Source: Cardiocondyla obscurior
Taxonomy: Eukaryota > Arthropoda > Insecta > Hymenoptera > Formicidae
Assembly (NCBI RefSeq): GCF_019399895.1
Contig: NC_091864.1
Coordinates: forward strand, 6,054,001-6,118,000
Reading direction: 5' to 3'
Length of the DNA: 64,000 nucleotides
In this document: piece by piece, positions 11,049-24,158 of the stretch
How positions within the stretch are numbered: position 1 is the first letter of the stretch
Layout: every line of letters begins with the position of its first letter
Notes under the pieces: generated by a model
The model's database searches: none
What the model was told of the DNA's origin: nothing
The model's input: only the letters and a program-made list of their open reading frames with translations
Translations under genes and position numbers: made by a program

Positions 11049-11978
11049 ATGAACGATCGCATACGATTTCTTATATACAGAGATCGTACGATTTTTGATG
11101 ATGTCACTGTCAAGTTACAAGGTGTATTCAGAAATGAGTACAGTGAGAATGGCGAGTGGGTCACGCCATTTACAGCCGGCAATCATGTTTGTATATCCAA
11201 ATTTACAAAGCCAGCATATCTGTGCAGAAGAGGACTCAATTCCTACCTCGTCTCTGCCTACGTTGCAACGCTATCCAAGTCGTATGTTTATCGTAGAAAT
11301 GCCATGAGGATATTGAAACACTTTCGAACAGCATGTGACAAACCCTTTGATACAGAGCATTCACAGATAATACTTGTAAGATTGAGACGACCAAGAAAGC
11401 AATTTTTGGACTACAAATGGCAAGTTTTGCAGTGATTGTACAATACCATTTAAACTGTTACAGTCTTTTATATTTATCCTTTCTTAGGAGCGAAAAATTA
11501 ATGCAAATGGTTGTAGAGAGGCAAGAAGCTGATCATGCCATGTCTTGGCTGTCCACTCTTGGAGGAGCGTTTTCTGCACTGGGGGAAGAGTTTGAACACT
11601 GTGTAAGTTACGCTTGACTTTCTCATTAAATATACTGTACAATATACTTTTGTTTAATTAAATGAATTTTATGCATAGGCCACAATGGCAGGCAAAATCT
11701 CGGTAAAGCAGTTTGAATTGGCATCGCGTCTTGACAATCCTCTACTCATTGCCCGTTGTAGATTGTATGCTGCCTTGAGCCTTATACAACGTGGATACTT
11801 TAATACTCCAAAGTACATGATACAAAAAATTTACAAACTTGCAATTAAAGAAAACGACGTTCGTCTTAAAAACATGTGTCAAGGTGTATGGGCCAAACTG
11901 CAATATAACTACAAGCAATATAAACAGCGAAAGAAATCTCTGTTGTTGAAAAATTTACATATATCATCAGAGGTTTAG
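11049..11978 (+). CDS. Conserved-looking 265-aa protein of unknown function
   Basis: Three exons, 11049-11431, 11488-11602 and 11679-11978, give 265 residues. The first ATG follows an in-frame stop at 11001-11003. Exon 1 must be read in the frame starting MNDRIRF: its phase-2 donor (GTGATT at 11432) joins the acceptor at 11487 to restore QSEKLMQMVVERQE. A 70-aa ORF in another frame cannot be spliced in phase. The product is soluble and helical with no signal or membrane segment. It contains WVTPFTAGNHVC, AYLCRRGLNSYLVSAYVATL, MSWLSTLGGAFSALG and ARCRLYAALSLIQRGYF, the last two resembling a helical-repeat pair. It may belong to an uncharacterised metazoan family of similar length, but that is from memory and unsure. 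It converges on bleomycin hydrolase. Confidence 0.8.
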
Positions 11979-12853
11979 AAAATTTATTGTCTGTGTTTTG
12001 TAAAGTATTGATAATATATTATTTTACAAACAAGACATTAATTCCCAAGCTTCTTTAATACTATCTTCTCGATTAAAATAATTTCGAAATATACAAAGTA
12101 AAAAATAATAATAAAATAACGACAGCTTATTGAGCAAAATTTTTTAATTATATCGGCAAGTCTTTATTAAATTTTACATATCTATCTATTTATACCATCT
12201 CTATTGCTTTTTTTTTATGTAGTGTACATACATGTATAAATTTTAAAATTAACATATAAAGAAACACGAGCGCTTTTATACATGCTTGTTGCACATTGCT
12301 GCACTTAATGAAAATTCATTAAATTGCAAATATGCATACGACGGAAAATTGTTTGCAGTCTATTTATTTTCGTTTATATGAGATGTAATTTGTCGCGCAA
12401 GTTAAAAACGAAGTATTGAAATAATTATTTGGTAAATATGCTTAAGACCGATGTATTATTTTCTATTAAGTATACGACGCACGCAACGTAGCACTCTTTA
12501 TTTTCGTACATACGTTGCACGATCGAAAATGCGGATTTTTTTCTGCACGCGTAAAACTATGATATTTATTTTGCGATGTCAAATATGGTAACTCATACAT
12601 TCAGTCTTGATGATTGAACTAAACGTTGCCCTCGTATACTGTAATAAATAAAAAAAAACGGACTTACAATTCATATGAGTCACTTATCAATACTAATGCA
12701 TCCTCTTGTATAAGGTATAAAATATTGGTATATTTTGTACAATCACTGCCTCTGGAATTTTTATTAGATACTTCGTTTATCGTGTTATACTTGAAATTCT
12801 TTGTTTGTAAAATAAAACGGCTTGCCATTGCATTTAATTAAATCACTTTAACA
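11979..12853. other. Convergent 3' flanks of the 265-aa gene and bleomycin hydrolase
   Basis: Low-GC sequence with several AATAAA/TTTATT strings, as expected for two 3' UTRs meeting. Short ORFs here lack any recognisable content. Confidence 0.45.
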
Positions 12854-14804
12854 TCAATGAGCGAGTGTGCCCATGGGATCCCAGGCTGGCAAAACAATGG
12901 GTTCTTGATTGAATACAGCCAATACATCCGCGGGTACGTATTTTTTATCTACGACCGCTTCGAAGACGAATTCGGCGAACCAATCGGTTGTCACGACCTG
13001 ATAACCTTTTTGCCCGTGATCCTCACCCCATGAATTCTCTATCCGGAACTTCTTTATCTTACCTTCACGCTGAAATAGAATAGTATTCACGTATTAAATA
13101 TATCATCAATAAATATTACTTAAATTATTTTATGCATTTAACATAAATATTTGAAAATATTTACATCTATTGACACGGCTGTAAATGCCATCGCATGTAC
13201 CATCATAGAATCTCCATAACGCAGTCTATCAGCCTTTGAAAGGCCGAGATGAATATCAGTGCCAAACATCAGTTCAAAGTTGTAAGTTTTTACATCATGA
13301 ATACCATGTTTGTCTATTAATCTTTTGTTAACATCGCAACCAAACCAAACAGGTTCGTTATCTTTAATACTCTCGGCGCATAGTTTCATCAGTAAATTTA
13401 CCGGCTGATTATTATAACGGGTAGTTTTTCCATTCACAACATTTCCCAAACAGTCCACGGTATAAAGTTTTCCGTAAGGATTACCCGGACGTGGATCAGT
13501 TACCAAGCATACTTTATCGCTCACATTGTAATAAGGTTTCACACAGTTTTTGTAAAATTCCAGTGGTGTGATTGGACCCACACAATTATAATTCTTAGAC
13601 TTGTCATAGTACTCCCATGTAATCTTCTCGGGAGGTACGCCCAAACAAATACCAATTATTCGATAAATCACCGTCATTTGCTCGGTTATTCGCGTCTTTA
13701 ATTCATCATCAGATGCATTGTTATCGATCATATCCCGCAGAACCTTGGCATATTCTCTTAATTTGCTTTTCAGCAGGCTGTTCATACGAACGCTAGACTC
13801 GCAGCTGTACGATTCGGGGAAACATGTTTTCGGCACAACACCGTGTCTAGTTATTAGGTTTACGATCATGTCCCATTGGCCGCCGTCGCAAGTGGGATCA
13901 GTCAACAGAAAGTTAACCAAGCGACCTTCAACTTGCTCGCCACGTTTTGCAGTGTTTACAATATTATGTAGAAAATAATTGCAACGTTCTACCTGTAAGA
14001 AAAATACAGCTTGCTGTAATGTCACAGTATAGACAAACGGAGAATTCACCGTTATCTAAAAATTAACATATACGAAACCTTATCCCAGAAAAAGAGATAA
14101 GCCTGGCTGAACTCAAACTCATCTAGATTGTGTTGCTTCATAAAGCTTGTCCTCATGACATTTAAGATAGCAAACAGCCAGCATCTTCCCGAATTCTTCT
14201 GGTTAGTTACAGGCTTGCCTTCTGTCTCGATCTTATGGGTGAAGACGTGATGGCTCTCCTCCAGGATCTTTCTCGAGGCACACGCTTCAATAGGATTGGT
14301 CTTGGTGCAGACATTCTGCGCCAACACATTACGGCTATCGGCGTAAAACTTGGCACGTAGCTGATCGAGAACCTCGGGCGTTAGCTCGGAGCCTGTTCAG
14401 GGGCAATTTTATTTAAATTTTTATTCGTTGTCTTTTCCATTGTGACGACGTATTGTAACAAAAAAAAATACACGCTATCATCATCAGATGCGTCGGTAAA
14501 CATTTGCATTCGAAACAAAGATATCGCAAACAAATTAGTGCAATCTGATAACGTCGATGACTGAGGGGAATCTGCATGTCAAAATTATTAATAGCATTTG
14601 AGGGTGTGGCTTCATTTCAAAAATGATAAAAATTGGATATTGTCGAAAAGGTTAAAGCTAGTCAGTTACATACATTTTCGCGTCTAATTCGAGACCTACA
14701 GGAGAAAAAAACGAGCACTTTTACACCGAGGATTCTTATTTGCGTCTAAACTCTTTTTCCGGTGCATAATAACGTATATACATGTGCAACTTACAAACAA
14801 CCAT
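12854..14804 (-). CDS. BLMH: Bleomycin hydrolase (papain-like C1B cysteine aminopeptidase)
   Basis: Minus-strand exons 14392-14079, 13992-13165 and 13069-12854 are secure; a 10-nt first exon at 14804-14795 is my best guess. Total length is then 455 residues, equal to human BLMH. This cytosolic self-compartmentalising hexameric peptidase trims peptides and inactivates bleomycin and homocysteine thiolactone. The catalytic triad is visible: Cys74 in NSGRCWLFA, His374 in MVHAMAF and Asn396 in ENSWGEDHG. The end, PAWDPMGTLAH, matches the family's self-processing C-terminal arm. Other strong matches are FEFSQAYLFFWDKVERC and GPITPLEFY. Two ATG/donor pairs fit the required phase: ATG 14804 with a GTAAGT donor, and an ATG near 15073 giving one codon before GTAAAG. 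They change only 3-4 residues. POLDIP2 lies upstream on the same strand. Confidence 0.95.
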
Positions 14805-15611
14805 CGTAACGGAAACAGAGAGCAAATCCAAGGAACGCCAAAAACAGTCGAGAACTTTCGAGCAATTGCGCTGCGCTCCACTAGCCTGCGTTTAAGGAAG
14901 TGGCGCAGGCAGGGCACACCTCGCCTTTTATCCTGTGATCGATAGACAAAGCAAGATCTATATCGCTTTATCTCGCTCACTCTCTCCCTTTTCCCAGCAT
15001 CAAACAACAGAAACGCGCGATCCGTACGTCTTTTATCTGGAGATCTTTTTAAATGATTATGCAACTTTACCCATCAAGCACAACTTTCCCGATGCATTCG
15101 TGAATAAATAAATATTTCGAAAGCATGATCGAATATATAGATCATGAAAAATTTCTTTTCTATAATTTATTATTTTTTTAATCTTCTCAATGGTTTTTTA
15201 ATATTAGCTATCTTTTACTTAGCATTTTTTAATCTTAAAAATTTTTGAAGCAAAAATTTTACAATAAAGTTGAGAAACTTTTAAAAATAATATTTTCTCT
15301 GTATTTACATAATTGTTATTTCAAAAATTTTTTTTTTTTTTTACATTTATGTACATTATCAAATTTCATTAAGATTAGTTTTTGTCAAAATAAATTTTTT
15401 TATAGGAGTTTGGAACAGGTTTTTGAAAGAATATTTATATATACATTATAATTTTATTGAAACCATCTGCAAAAAAGTTTCAAAAATTATCACAAGACTC
15501 AGGCTTAGATCAATGTCGATTGTATTTGAAACTATATATTATTCACCTAATAGATGTTCATATATTTAGCTAATTAGTTATCGCTTATAATTATTAAGCT
15601 GTTCTTCAAAA
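14805..15611. other. Spacer between bleomycin hydrolase and POLDIP2
   Basis: The left part (to about 15060) probably contains the bleomycin hydrolase promoter and 5' UTR; the rest is very AT-rich and should include the POLDIP2 3' UTR. A 122-codon minus-strand frame at 14696-15064 does not start with ATG and has no family resemblance. Nothing else is seen. Confidence 0.45.
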
Positions 15612-17238
15612 TCAGATATCTACGGAAGGGCTAGATGGCTCCGCTTTCGATTCCAAGGAAAACGGTGGTATTCTACAATCGAATGCATACCCGTCTTCCC
15701 TTTCCATCCTAAACGTTCCCCTAAAAACAAAGTCATTAAAGAATTACAACAAAAAAAAACAGGTAATTATATCTTTTATCTTATTTACAATTACATAATC
15801 ATGCTCACCACATGTGACCACTAGGAGCTTGTAAGCTCACATGACTACTGTATTGAAAAGCAGGTAAAGTTTTTGATAGTACAGGTTCTTGACCAACAAC
15901 TCCTCTTCCTCTAACAGTTTCCAAAGTACCCGATAGGCTGAAAATTCTCCAATGTCTTTCGCGCAATTGTACGCTCAACTCACCTAAATTCTCTAATCTG
16001 ATGCAATAACGCCACTGTAAAACAAAAAATACAATGACGAACTGATATTCAGTTCCTTTTTCAAATTGAAAACATTTGACTTTGTAGTTAGCTCACCCAG
16101 TATACCGAAGTGGTTTGACTTTCTCTGCAACCCATGTAGAATGGTATTACAGTAACGCGAATATTTTCAGTCGTTTCTTTATGTACATCTGACAATTCAA
16201 GCCATGGATGATTTTTTTTTTGCCACGTGCGAAGAGTTTCTTGAGCTACAAAGCATGGCTCTTTATCTGAGTGATAAGTTAAAAATTTATCAAACAATTC
16301 ATGTTGCAGTGCTGCTTTTGCATTGGTGGTATATGGCAATACATCTTCATGAGCAACATAATCTAATCCTGGAATAGCATACAAGCTGCGACTACTTTCA
16401 TGGTTACCCAAAAAAGTAACTGCCTCTGTTTGAGCACGCTACAAAAAATATATAAAATGTTATTACATTATATGTTAATCACGGTAATATCAGTTTCTAA
16501 ATAATACTTACTATGTAAGGACAATCGCGTTGATCAATTAAAACTTGGTAGAATGTATGTGTTCTGCCTTTTACTTCTTTCTCACCACCACTGTTAAATG
16601 TGTTGTTATCCTTTCTGCAATAACATGTATATGCACATTTATGTACAAAATGAACAAATATATTCATCTAAATAATTAATCCATACATACTCATCCTTCT
16701 TACTAGATATATCTCTGTCATATACTCTTGCCAGCCATGGAAACAGAATTACACCTCTATAACCAAAGACTCTATGTAAGATCAATTGGCCTGTGTCATA
16801 TTTCCCTTGTAACTTTGGAGTTTCTAGTTTGCCAACTTCATGTAATCTGCAAATATAATTATTATTAATTATGCATATATTTTTTTACAGATATAACATA
16901 AATGTATATTTTATGTTTTAACAATATTTGAATGGACAATGTACCACCCTTCCCTTTTATCTTTCCTTCTTTTCTTCCCTTTCTTTCTCTTCTAAAGCCA
17001 TAATCCTGTAGCATAAACAGGAGAAAGAAAAACTAATTTTTGATAATCAAGTTACAGTGAATCACAAAGTCTTTCTTCGTTAACCGTCAGTTGTGACACA
17101 CGATTATTTGTTTAACAATCTATAATTTCATTTATTTGATACGTACTTGATATATCGCACGTGCTGTATGCGTGTTATGGGCGTCTTTAGAAATGATCGT
17201 TTCAAGTTATAGCCAACAAGATTCCACACGAGTTCCAT
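15612..17238 (-). CDS. POLDIP2: POLDIP2 (PDIP38), YccV-like plus ApaG-domain protein
   Basis: Six minus-strand exons, 17238-17147, 16846-16691, 16614-16512, 16438-16097, 16014-15809 and 15720-15612, all phase-consistent, give 335 residues. POLDIP2 was found as a partner of DNA polymerase delta p50 and PCNA. It is largely mitochondrial and is linked to PrimPol activity and ClpXP regulation. A basic, hydroxylated N-terminus (residues 1-30) looks like a mitochondrial presequence. The YccV-like domain follows (GYRGVILFPWLARVYDRD, then THTFYQVLID). The ApaG/DUF525 domain is near the end (ETTENIRVTVIPFYMG, YWWRYCIRLENL, RHWRIFSLSGTLETV, and IPPFSLES close to the stop). These match the human protein nearly position by position. 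It is head-to-head with PDS5 across a CpG-rich region. Confidence 0.95.
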
Positions 17239-19051
17239 AGTTGTCTGGAGATTATCGCTAACACTTAAAGTGACTTGGAGGGATTTTACGTCGCAGGATG
17301 GAAGACCGCGGTCAACGATCGCTGCTGCTGCGTTGACATGTCTACTAAATTTTAGGAACCATTCGAGAATACACCGGACTGGAGGTTATACTGTTTATAT
17401 CGCCGATAAATTTGTAGGAGACGGTGAGGAAAGGGGAAAACACACGGTTAAAAAAAAAATTAGATATACGTATACGTGCATCCAGCAAGTCTGTTTTTTT
17501 TAACTGAACTGGTCGTACAATTTACCCTTTTCTCTCCACATGGGCTGTTATAAAGATGAGGCTATTAATTCTTGATGGAATAAGTCTATTTGTATTTCAG
17601 TCGGAGAGTTGTTTAAATAACCATCGTATGATCCAAAGACGGTAAAATTTATTTTTGAGGGAACTTATCGTATATATAATAAAAGCGCGCTTATAATAAT
17701 GGCCGCTGCCGGCCGCAGCACGTTATCGAATGCCTCTCGCGTCGAGCGAGAAATTGAGAGTATCGACTTTAAAATACGCGCGGGATCGACGGCAACTTAG
17801 CGTCGTGAGACGCGCCATGTCCACCAATTGGATCACAGGGCGAGGCGGGCCGGTGATGTAGCGACGCATCGCATTGCGCCGCCGTGGTCGGCGAACTTTA
17901 GAAGATCGAATTGCGCTGTCGCGTCCCTCGGCACGCTTAACCGCGTACTGGAACGAAACTCTCGCCGCAGTTCTCTCATCGCCGACGCTCTGTTTCTACT
18001 GACCATGCCAAGTGTTTACGAAAAATCGCGCGGATTACGTCGCGGGCGATACGCACGCACTTAGTTGAGAAACCGGGCGGCCGGAAACCGCGGCTTTCTA
18101 AGCCCGTGTGTGAGTGCACCTCGTGAAAGGCAAACTACCGCGCGGCGGCTCGTCGAGGGATATATTTTCCTTTATTGATATTTTCGGTGTCACGGGCTCT
18201 GCGGTGCCTATGCATATCTCCAGGTAATGTATGTGACCACGTCGGTGCTGTTCATTCCCCTTTCCCGCCACAGCGTTCCCGATCCCGCCAGCACCTCGCG
18301 AGGCTCCGTTACGCGAGTATCTTGTTTACGTCGTGGCTTGTATACGTGCACGGCGAGCACACATAACCTCGAAACTAACGGCCCCGACGACGGTTGTCCG
18401 GCGCTCTGATAATCAGTACGGTTGTTAATTTGCCGATACATTGTTGAACAATTCCGCATTTTATTCAGCTCACGTTCAATCCGCTTATTTGTGAATCGAG
18501 GAAAATGTATCTGGTGTTTTTTCCAAAATATGTTACTCAATATACTGTACAAAAGACTTCCTAATTTTTATTAATTATCTAATCCAGCATTTGGATTATT
18601 ACATTGATGGTTTGGGTTTAAAATATTATGATTTGTAATTTGTAAGCCTTGTATAAAATCAGGTATCACTAATATACCTTAAATATTAACATTGAGTGTT
18701 ATATTAGACAAGATTTTTTTAAGTCTACTACAAGTACATTATAGAATTCTCTCAAATAATTTCTAGAAAGTATAATTTAAAAGATATCTTATAAGAATTT
18801 TATAGACTTGTGTAGATTTATATAAATTAAAGATACTTTTTTTTTTTCTTTAATGTTGTATTTGTGAAACAAGATTAAACTGTGAAATGTAGCACATATA
18901 TGACATAAGATATTGATAATATATAAAATACTACATTATATATTGTGTGATATATAAAAAATATTACATTACAGAATTTGGACTGTGTTCTAGAATACAT
19001 TTAAAGCCTAAGTGGTTTTGTTACATTGGATTGATTTATTAAATAGCCAGT
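17239..19051. promoter_or_regulatory. Divergent promoter region between POLDIP2 and PDS5, with probable PDS5 5' UTR exon
   Basis: A 1.8-kb spacer between opposite starts. The core (17690-18420) is CpG-rich, the rest AT-rich. A consensus-like donor (CCAG then GTAATG) ends a GC-rich segment at about 18222, and a CAG acceptor lies one base before the PDS5 ATG (19048-19050). A non-coding first exon ending near 18222 joined to 19051 is therefore plausible; this is inference. ORFs in the GC-rich part have no recognisable content. Confidence 0.5.
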
Positions 19052-22000
19052 ATGTCTGAAATAGTATACCCACAAGGGTGTAGGTCGGTCACTGAAGATT
19101 TAGGTCCAGATGAGTTGATCAGGAGACTTAAGGTACAATCAGAGGATATAATTTACAGCTATAATAAATAATTTATTGTAAGATATAATATTAATATGTA
19201 ACAAATATGTAGACATTAGCACATACATTGCAAGCTATGGGACAAGATGAAGGAATGTACCAACAATATATACCACTGGCATTACATTTGGCAGAAGAAC
19301 ATTTTTTGATGCATCAAAGTAAAGATGTACAATTATTGATTGCTTGCTGCATCGCAGATGTCTTAAGAGTTTATGCACCTGAAGCTCCTTATAAAGATGC
19401 TGATCAGGTAAATTGAAATTATAATTACAATAGACCATTAAAGAATAATTTATTAATCATTTATATAAGTTAACTTGATATTGTTTATTAATTGAATTAA
19501 ACAATTTATTGTTTCTAACATGAATTTTTAGGTGAAAACAATATTCTTGTTCCTAATTAAACAACTGGCAGGTTTAAAAGATCCTAAAGATCCAGCTTTT
19601 AAGAGGTACTTTTACCTACTTGAGAATTTAGCCTATGTCAAATCATTTAACATGTGCTTTGAATTGGAGGATTGCCAAGAAATTTTTTGCGCATTATTTT
19701 CCCTTATGTTTAAAATCGTAAAGTGAGTATACCCAAATATAAAAACATTAAAATATATTGTTAAAGTTTCTGCAATGTAATATAAATAATATAATTTATT
19801 TTTAGCGATGAACACTCCGGCAAAGTTAAAAGCTTTATGCTAGATGTTTTATGCCCACTCATTACCGAATCGGACATTGTCAGTAACGAACTTTTGGATA
19901 TTATACTTATGAATATCGTAGAACCAAACAAAACACAAAAGAAGAATGCATATTTGCTAGCTAAAGAGTTGGTAATCAAATGCAGCGATACATTAGAACC
20001 ATACATTCAAGCGGTAAGTAAGAAATGTTAAAAATTCTAAATTAAAAATTCATGAAACAAACGTGTTAATTTTTTTAAAGATATTTATAAATAGTTATAA
20101 AGATAACAATACTAAAACTTTAAAATATCTTACAGTTTTTCAATCATGTATTAATATTGGGTAAGGAGGAAAAAAGCTTACAAATTTGTAAGAAGGTATA
20201 CGATCTAATTTACGAGTTGAATCATATATGTCCGAGTGTCTTGCTGTCCGTCCTCCCGCAATTAGAGTGTAAATTAAAATCCTCTTCTGAGAATGAAAGA
20301 TTGGGCGCTGTAGCATTGCTGGCTAGAATGTTTTCCGAACAGGGCTCGCAATTAGCCGTACAACATACACAATTGTGGCGGGCATTTTTGGGACGATTCA
20401 ACGATATTAGCGTATCTATTCGTATTAAATGTGTACAGTATTCAATGCATTTCTTGCTAAATCATCCTGAATTGAGAAAAGACATCACAGATACATTAAA
20501 ACTAAGACAACACGATGCCGATGAAAGTGTTCGCTATGAAGTTGTTATGGCTATAGTGACAACTGCCAAACGAGACTTCGAAGTTGTATCAGATAGTGAA
20601 GATTTGCTCGAATTTGTTAAAGAAAGGACCTTAGATAAAAAGGTAGAATTCTAAATTTAACAAAGTTATTTAAATTTAAATTGAATATTTAAGCTTATGG
20701 CTTTAGTTTATTAATAATAATTTTTTTAGTTTAAAATACGAAAAGAAGCAATGTCTGGCTTGGCTATGATATACAAGAAACATTTGAACGATGCTGATGT
20801 GCCACAGGCTACAAAAAAGGCGGTTATTTGGATAAAAGATAAAATCTTACATGGTTATTATATGGCAGGCATGGAAGACAGATTGTTGGTAGAAAGATTG
20901 TTAAATACGTGCCTAGTACCTTACCAGCTGGAAGCTGAAGAGAGAATGAAAAAGTTATACCATCTTTTGGGTACAATTGATGACCATGCCTCTAAAGCAT
21001 TTGTGGAACTTCAGAAACATCAGCTTGCGTATGTCATGCATTAATTATTTTAATATTTGTAAATTATCGTAAAATACATCTTCTTTACGTTAATTTTATA
21101 TATGTTTAGCGTACGAAGGGCAGTAGTTGAATGGATAGAAATTGTGAAAAAACCCGATGCTAAAAATGAGTTAATGACGAAAGTTCATCAAATATCGCGT
21201 TTCCTGCCGGATCCTATGAAAGTGCAGGAGTTTCTTCAAAAATTTAGTACTCATATGAAGAAAGACAATAGACTATTACAGGAAATGGAAACAATTGTGC
21301 AACCGAATGTCTCTTGCAAGGAATGCGCTGAAACAATAACTAAGGTTTTAAAAAAATTGGGACAACCTGTTATGACTAATTTATATTATAATACAATTAA
21401 AATGCTACTTGAAAGAGTAAGTTCTGTCATGATTGATGAAGAGGCAATTCGGGTAAGTATTTTTCAAAGTCTATTTTATTAATTTTCTTATTTATAAAGA
21501 CGTTTAAATATCTATGTATGTTTACAAATCAGGTTTTGATCGGATACGTCTTAGATTGTTTAAAGGGAGGTAATGTGATAGAAGAAGTTGGTCTTAATCC
21601 AAATAATGCCGGGGAAAAAGGATTAAGGCTATTGGTGGTAAGTTGATATAGTAAAAAAATTAAATGTTTGAATGCGTATATTACTTTAATATAATTTTTT
21701 ATAGTAAATTATTTTGAGTGTAAAAACGTTATCTAAAATATTTCAGATGCTTTCATTTGTATTTGGTCCACATTTCCTACACAACGATATTTTGATGCAA
21801 TTGGTTAATTTGCTTGAATTGGAAGACGAGATGGTAGCACCTTTAGTTCTCTCTATTTTTACGTTTTTGGGAAAATATAAACCTTTATTAGATGTAGCAC
21901 CGGATATTATGAATCTTATGGTACCAAGGTGCAAGAATTTTGCCGAGACAGGAACACCAAAGCAGGCAAAACAAGCTGTGAGATGTTTATTCGTCAATAT

Positions 22001-24158
22001 GACCAATATTCACGACAATATTTTCCCCGAGATCATTGAGAGAATTAAGAACACGTTGACGCCAACATCAGAATATTATCGGACGTCTATAGTCACGTTA
22101 GGCCACATAGCGTATAATTTGCCAGACAAATATCAAGTACAAATAAAAAATATGGTGTCCAGAAAAGTAAGTGCAATAAACTTGTAAAGTTAATAGATAA
22201 AGTTTTTCTTAACGCTTTTTAACGCTTCTATACATGAAATACTTTTTACTTCTATAGATAGTTAAAGAATTACTAGTGAAAGAAAGCAACGAGCAAACTT
22301 CTGAGGCTGTCGAAGGAGATTGGTGTAAAGAAGATGAATTACCCGAAGAAACACGATGCAGACTGGAAGGCTTGAAATGCATGGCTCGTTGGTTATTAGG
22401 ATTGAAGACTGACGTTTTGTCAGCGCAAAAAACATTTAGAATGTTGAATGCTTTCATGGTGAACAAAGGTGACTTGTTGTCTCAAGGACGTTTAAGTAAA
22501 GCTGAAATGAGTTGGCTGCGCTTACAAGCAGGCTGTTCAATGTTGAAAATATGCGAACAGAAGGGTGTTGGTGACCAATTTACAGCAGAACAATTTTATA
22601 ATCTTTCACAACTCATGATGGTATGTTTATTGTAACTTTGGTTCTATATTGCATAATAAAAAATAATTATAATTTATTTTAATATATTAATTTTATATAT
22701 TAGGATGAAGTTCCTCAAGTCAGAGAAGCTTTCGGTAATAAACTGCATAAAGGTCTAGGAAGAGGAATTCCGAACAAATGTCTACCACTAGATTTCATGG
22801 GATATTACGCTTTGGCTGGCAAGGAACAAGATAAAAGATTAAAATGTGTATTAAAGACATACATGCAAACAGATATAAATAAACGAAGGGATTATGTTAA
22901 AACTCTTTCATTGGGCACTGTTGAACGAGCCATGGGTAAGAAATTAAATAGCAAGACAAGTAGAATTTAAGACAAATTTCGTGTAATGCTATATTTACTC
23001 TATTTTATCAAATTATTATTTAATTTATAAATGTTTTTATTATTTTTTCTATTTCTCAGATCAATTACCCCATATTTTGCCGGATTACATGTTAGTATTC
23101 GCAGTACCTATTCTTGCGCATGATCCTGAATTCACGAGTCATACAATAGTGAGTCAGCTGAAAGCTATTCAACAATGTCTTTGGTTTATTTTGGAGCCTC
23201 TCATTATGAAGAATGAATTTTATTGTTATGGATTTTACAAAAATCTTGTAGAACGTATGAAGAGTCACAAAGACGCATTGAAACCCGAAAACAACGAAAC
23301 AAATTATGTGATTATCATAAATTAAATTTATTTAGTTTATTTCAATAATTGTTCGTGAAATAATTTTTTTTTATTTTATATAGAAATTGTGGGCTGTTTG
23401 TGACTTGGCAATGAATGTAATATACACCAAGACTACCAATTTTGACATGAAAGAATTTCCAAGTGAAACACGGATTCCTACGATGTATTTTAAACGGTCA
23501 GACGAAACTTCGCACAATCAGAAAAATTACTTACCTGCGGAATTACAAGTGAACATGATGAATCCAAAAGGAAAGGGATCATTCCACAACACACACACAG
23601 TTAGTGACAGACCACAACGTAAGACTAAATCCAAACAACAAAAAGAAGTTGGCATTGGACCTAATGAAACAGATGCAAGGGTAAGATAATTAAAATAATT
23701 TTGGAGTTATTTAAATACAGTTTTACTTTGAAATTTTAGTTATATTACTATAACGTTAATAAAATAATTGTGATAAAACATCAGAAATTTAATATTTCGA
23801 ATATATATAATTGATTTCAAGCTGCAAGTTGGAGAAATGGAATGTATTGATGCACAGGTAACTTCGACAAAATAGAATAACATTGTGTGTTCTTGGTTTT
23901 TCTTTTCTTATAATTATTTTAATGTTTATTGTGAAAAATGTATTAGTAGAATGTACTTAAATAATTTTATTTGCAGCCTGCAGAAGCATCAGAAACTAGG
24001 ATTCAACTTCCTGGTTTAGAAGAAGAGGTAAATTCTCTCTTCTGTTACACTTTAAAGAGTTTGACGCGAAATGCTTAATATATTGTTTTTCTGTGTTATA
24101 GATTGAGGAACCACCTGCGAAAAGAGCATTAAGAGAATCTGATAAAGTAAATAAATAA
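19052..24158 (+). CDS. PDS5: PDS5, sister-chromatid cohesion HEAT-repeat protein
   Basis: Sixteen exons: 19052-19132, 19213-19407, 19532-19722, 19806-20013, 20136-20642, 20730-21028, 21110-21452, 21533-21637, 21747-22166, 22258-22620, 22704-22935, 23060-23307, 23384-23680, 23822-23857, 23977-24027 and 24102-24158. All phases join, giving 1210 residues. PDS5 binds the cohesin kleisin hinge region and recruits WAPL, sororin and acetyltransferase activity, controlling both release and maintenance of cohesion. The start (MSEIVYPQGC, then VTEDLGPDELIRRLK) and KDVQLLIACCIADVLRVYAPEAPY are near-identical to vertebrate PDS5A/B. HEAT repeats fill the body. The tail after about residue 1060 is short, polar and basic, lacking the long AT-hook tail of vertebrate PDS5B. 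Exons 14 and 15 (36 and 51 nt, both phase 0) could be skipped without breaking frame. Confidence 0.97.

Noticed and set aside
11095..11307. 70-codon ORF overlapping exon 1 of the 265-aa gene in another frame
   Set aside because: It looks protein-like, but it hits stops right after 11307 and no donor in this frame gives the phase needed by the acceptor at 11487. The other frame splices cleanly.
14696..15064. 122-codon minus-strand ORF upstream of bleomycin hydrolase
   Set aside because: It begins with TTG, is rich in Arg/Lys/Phe with no family resemblance, and overlaps the probable first exon and intron.
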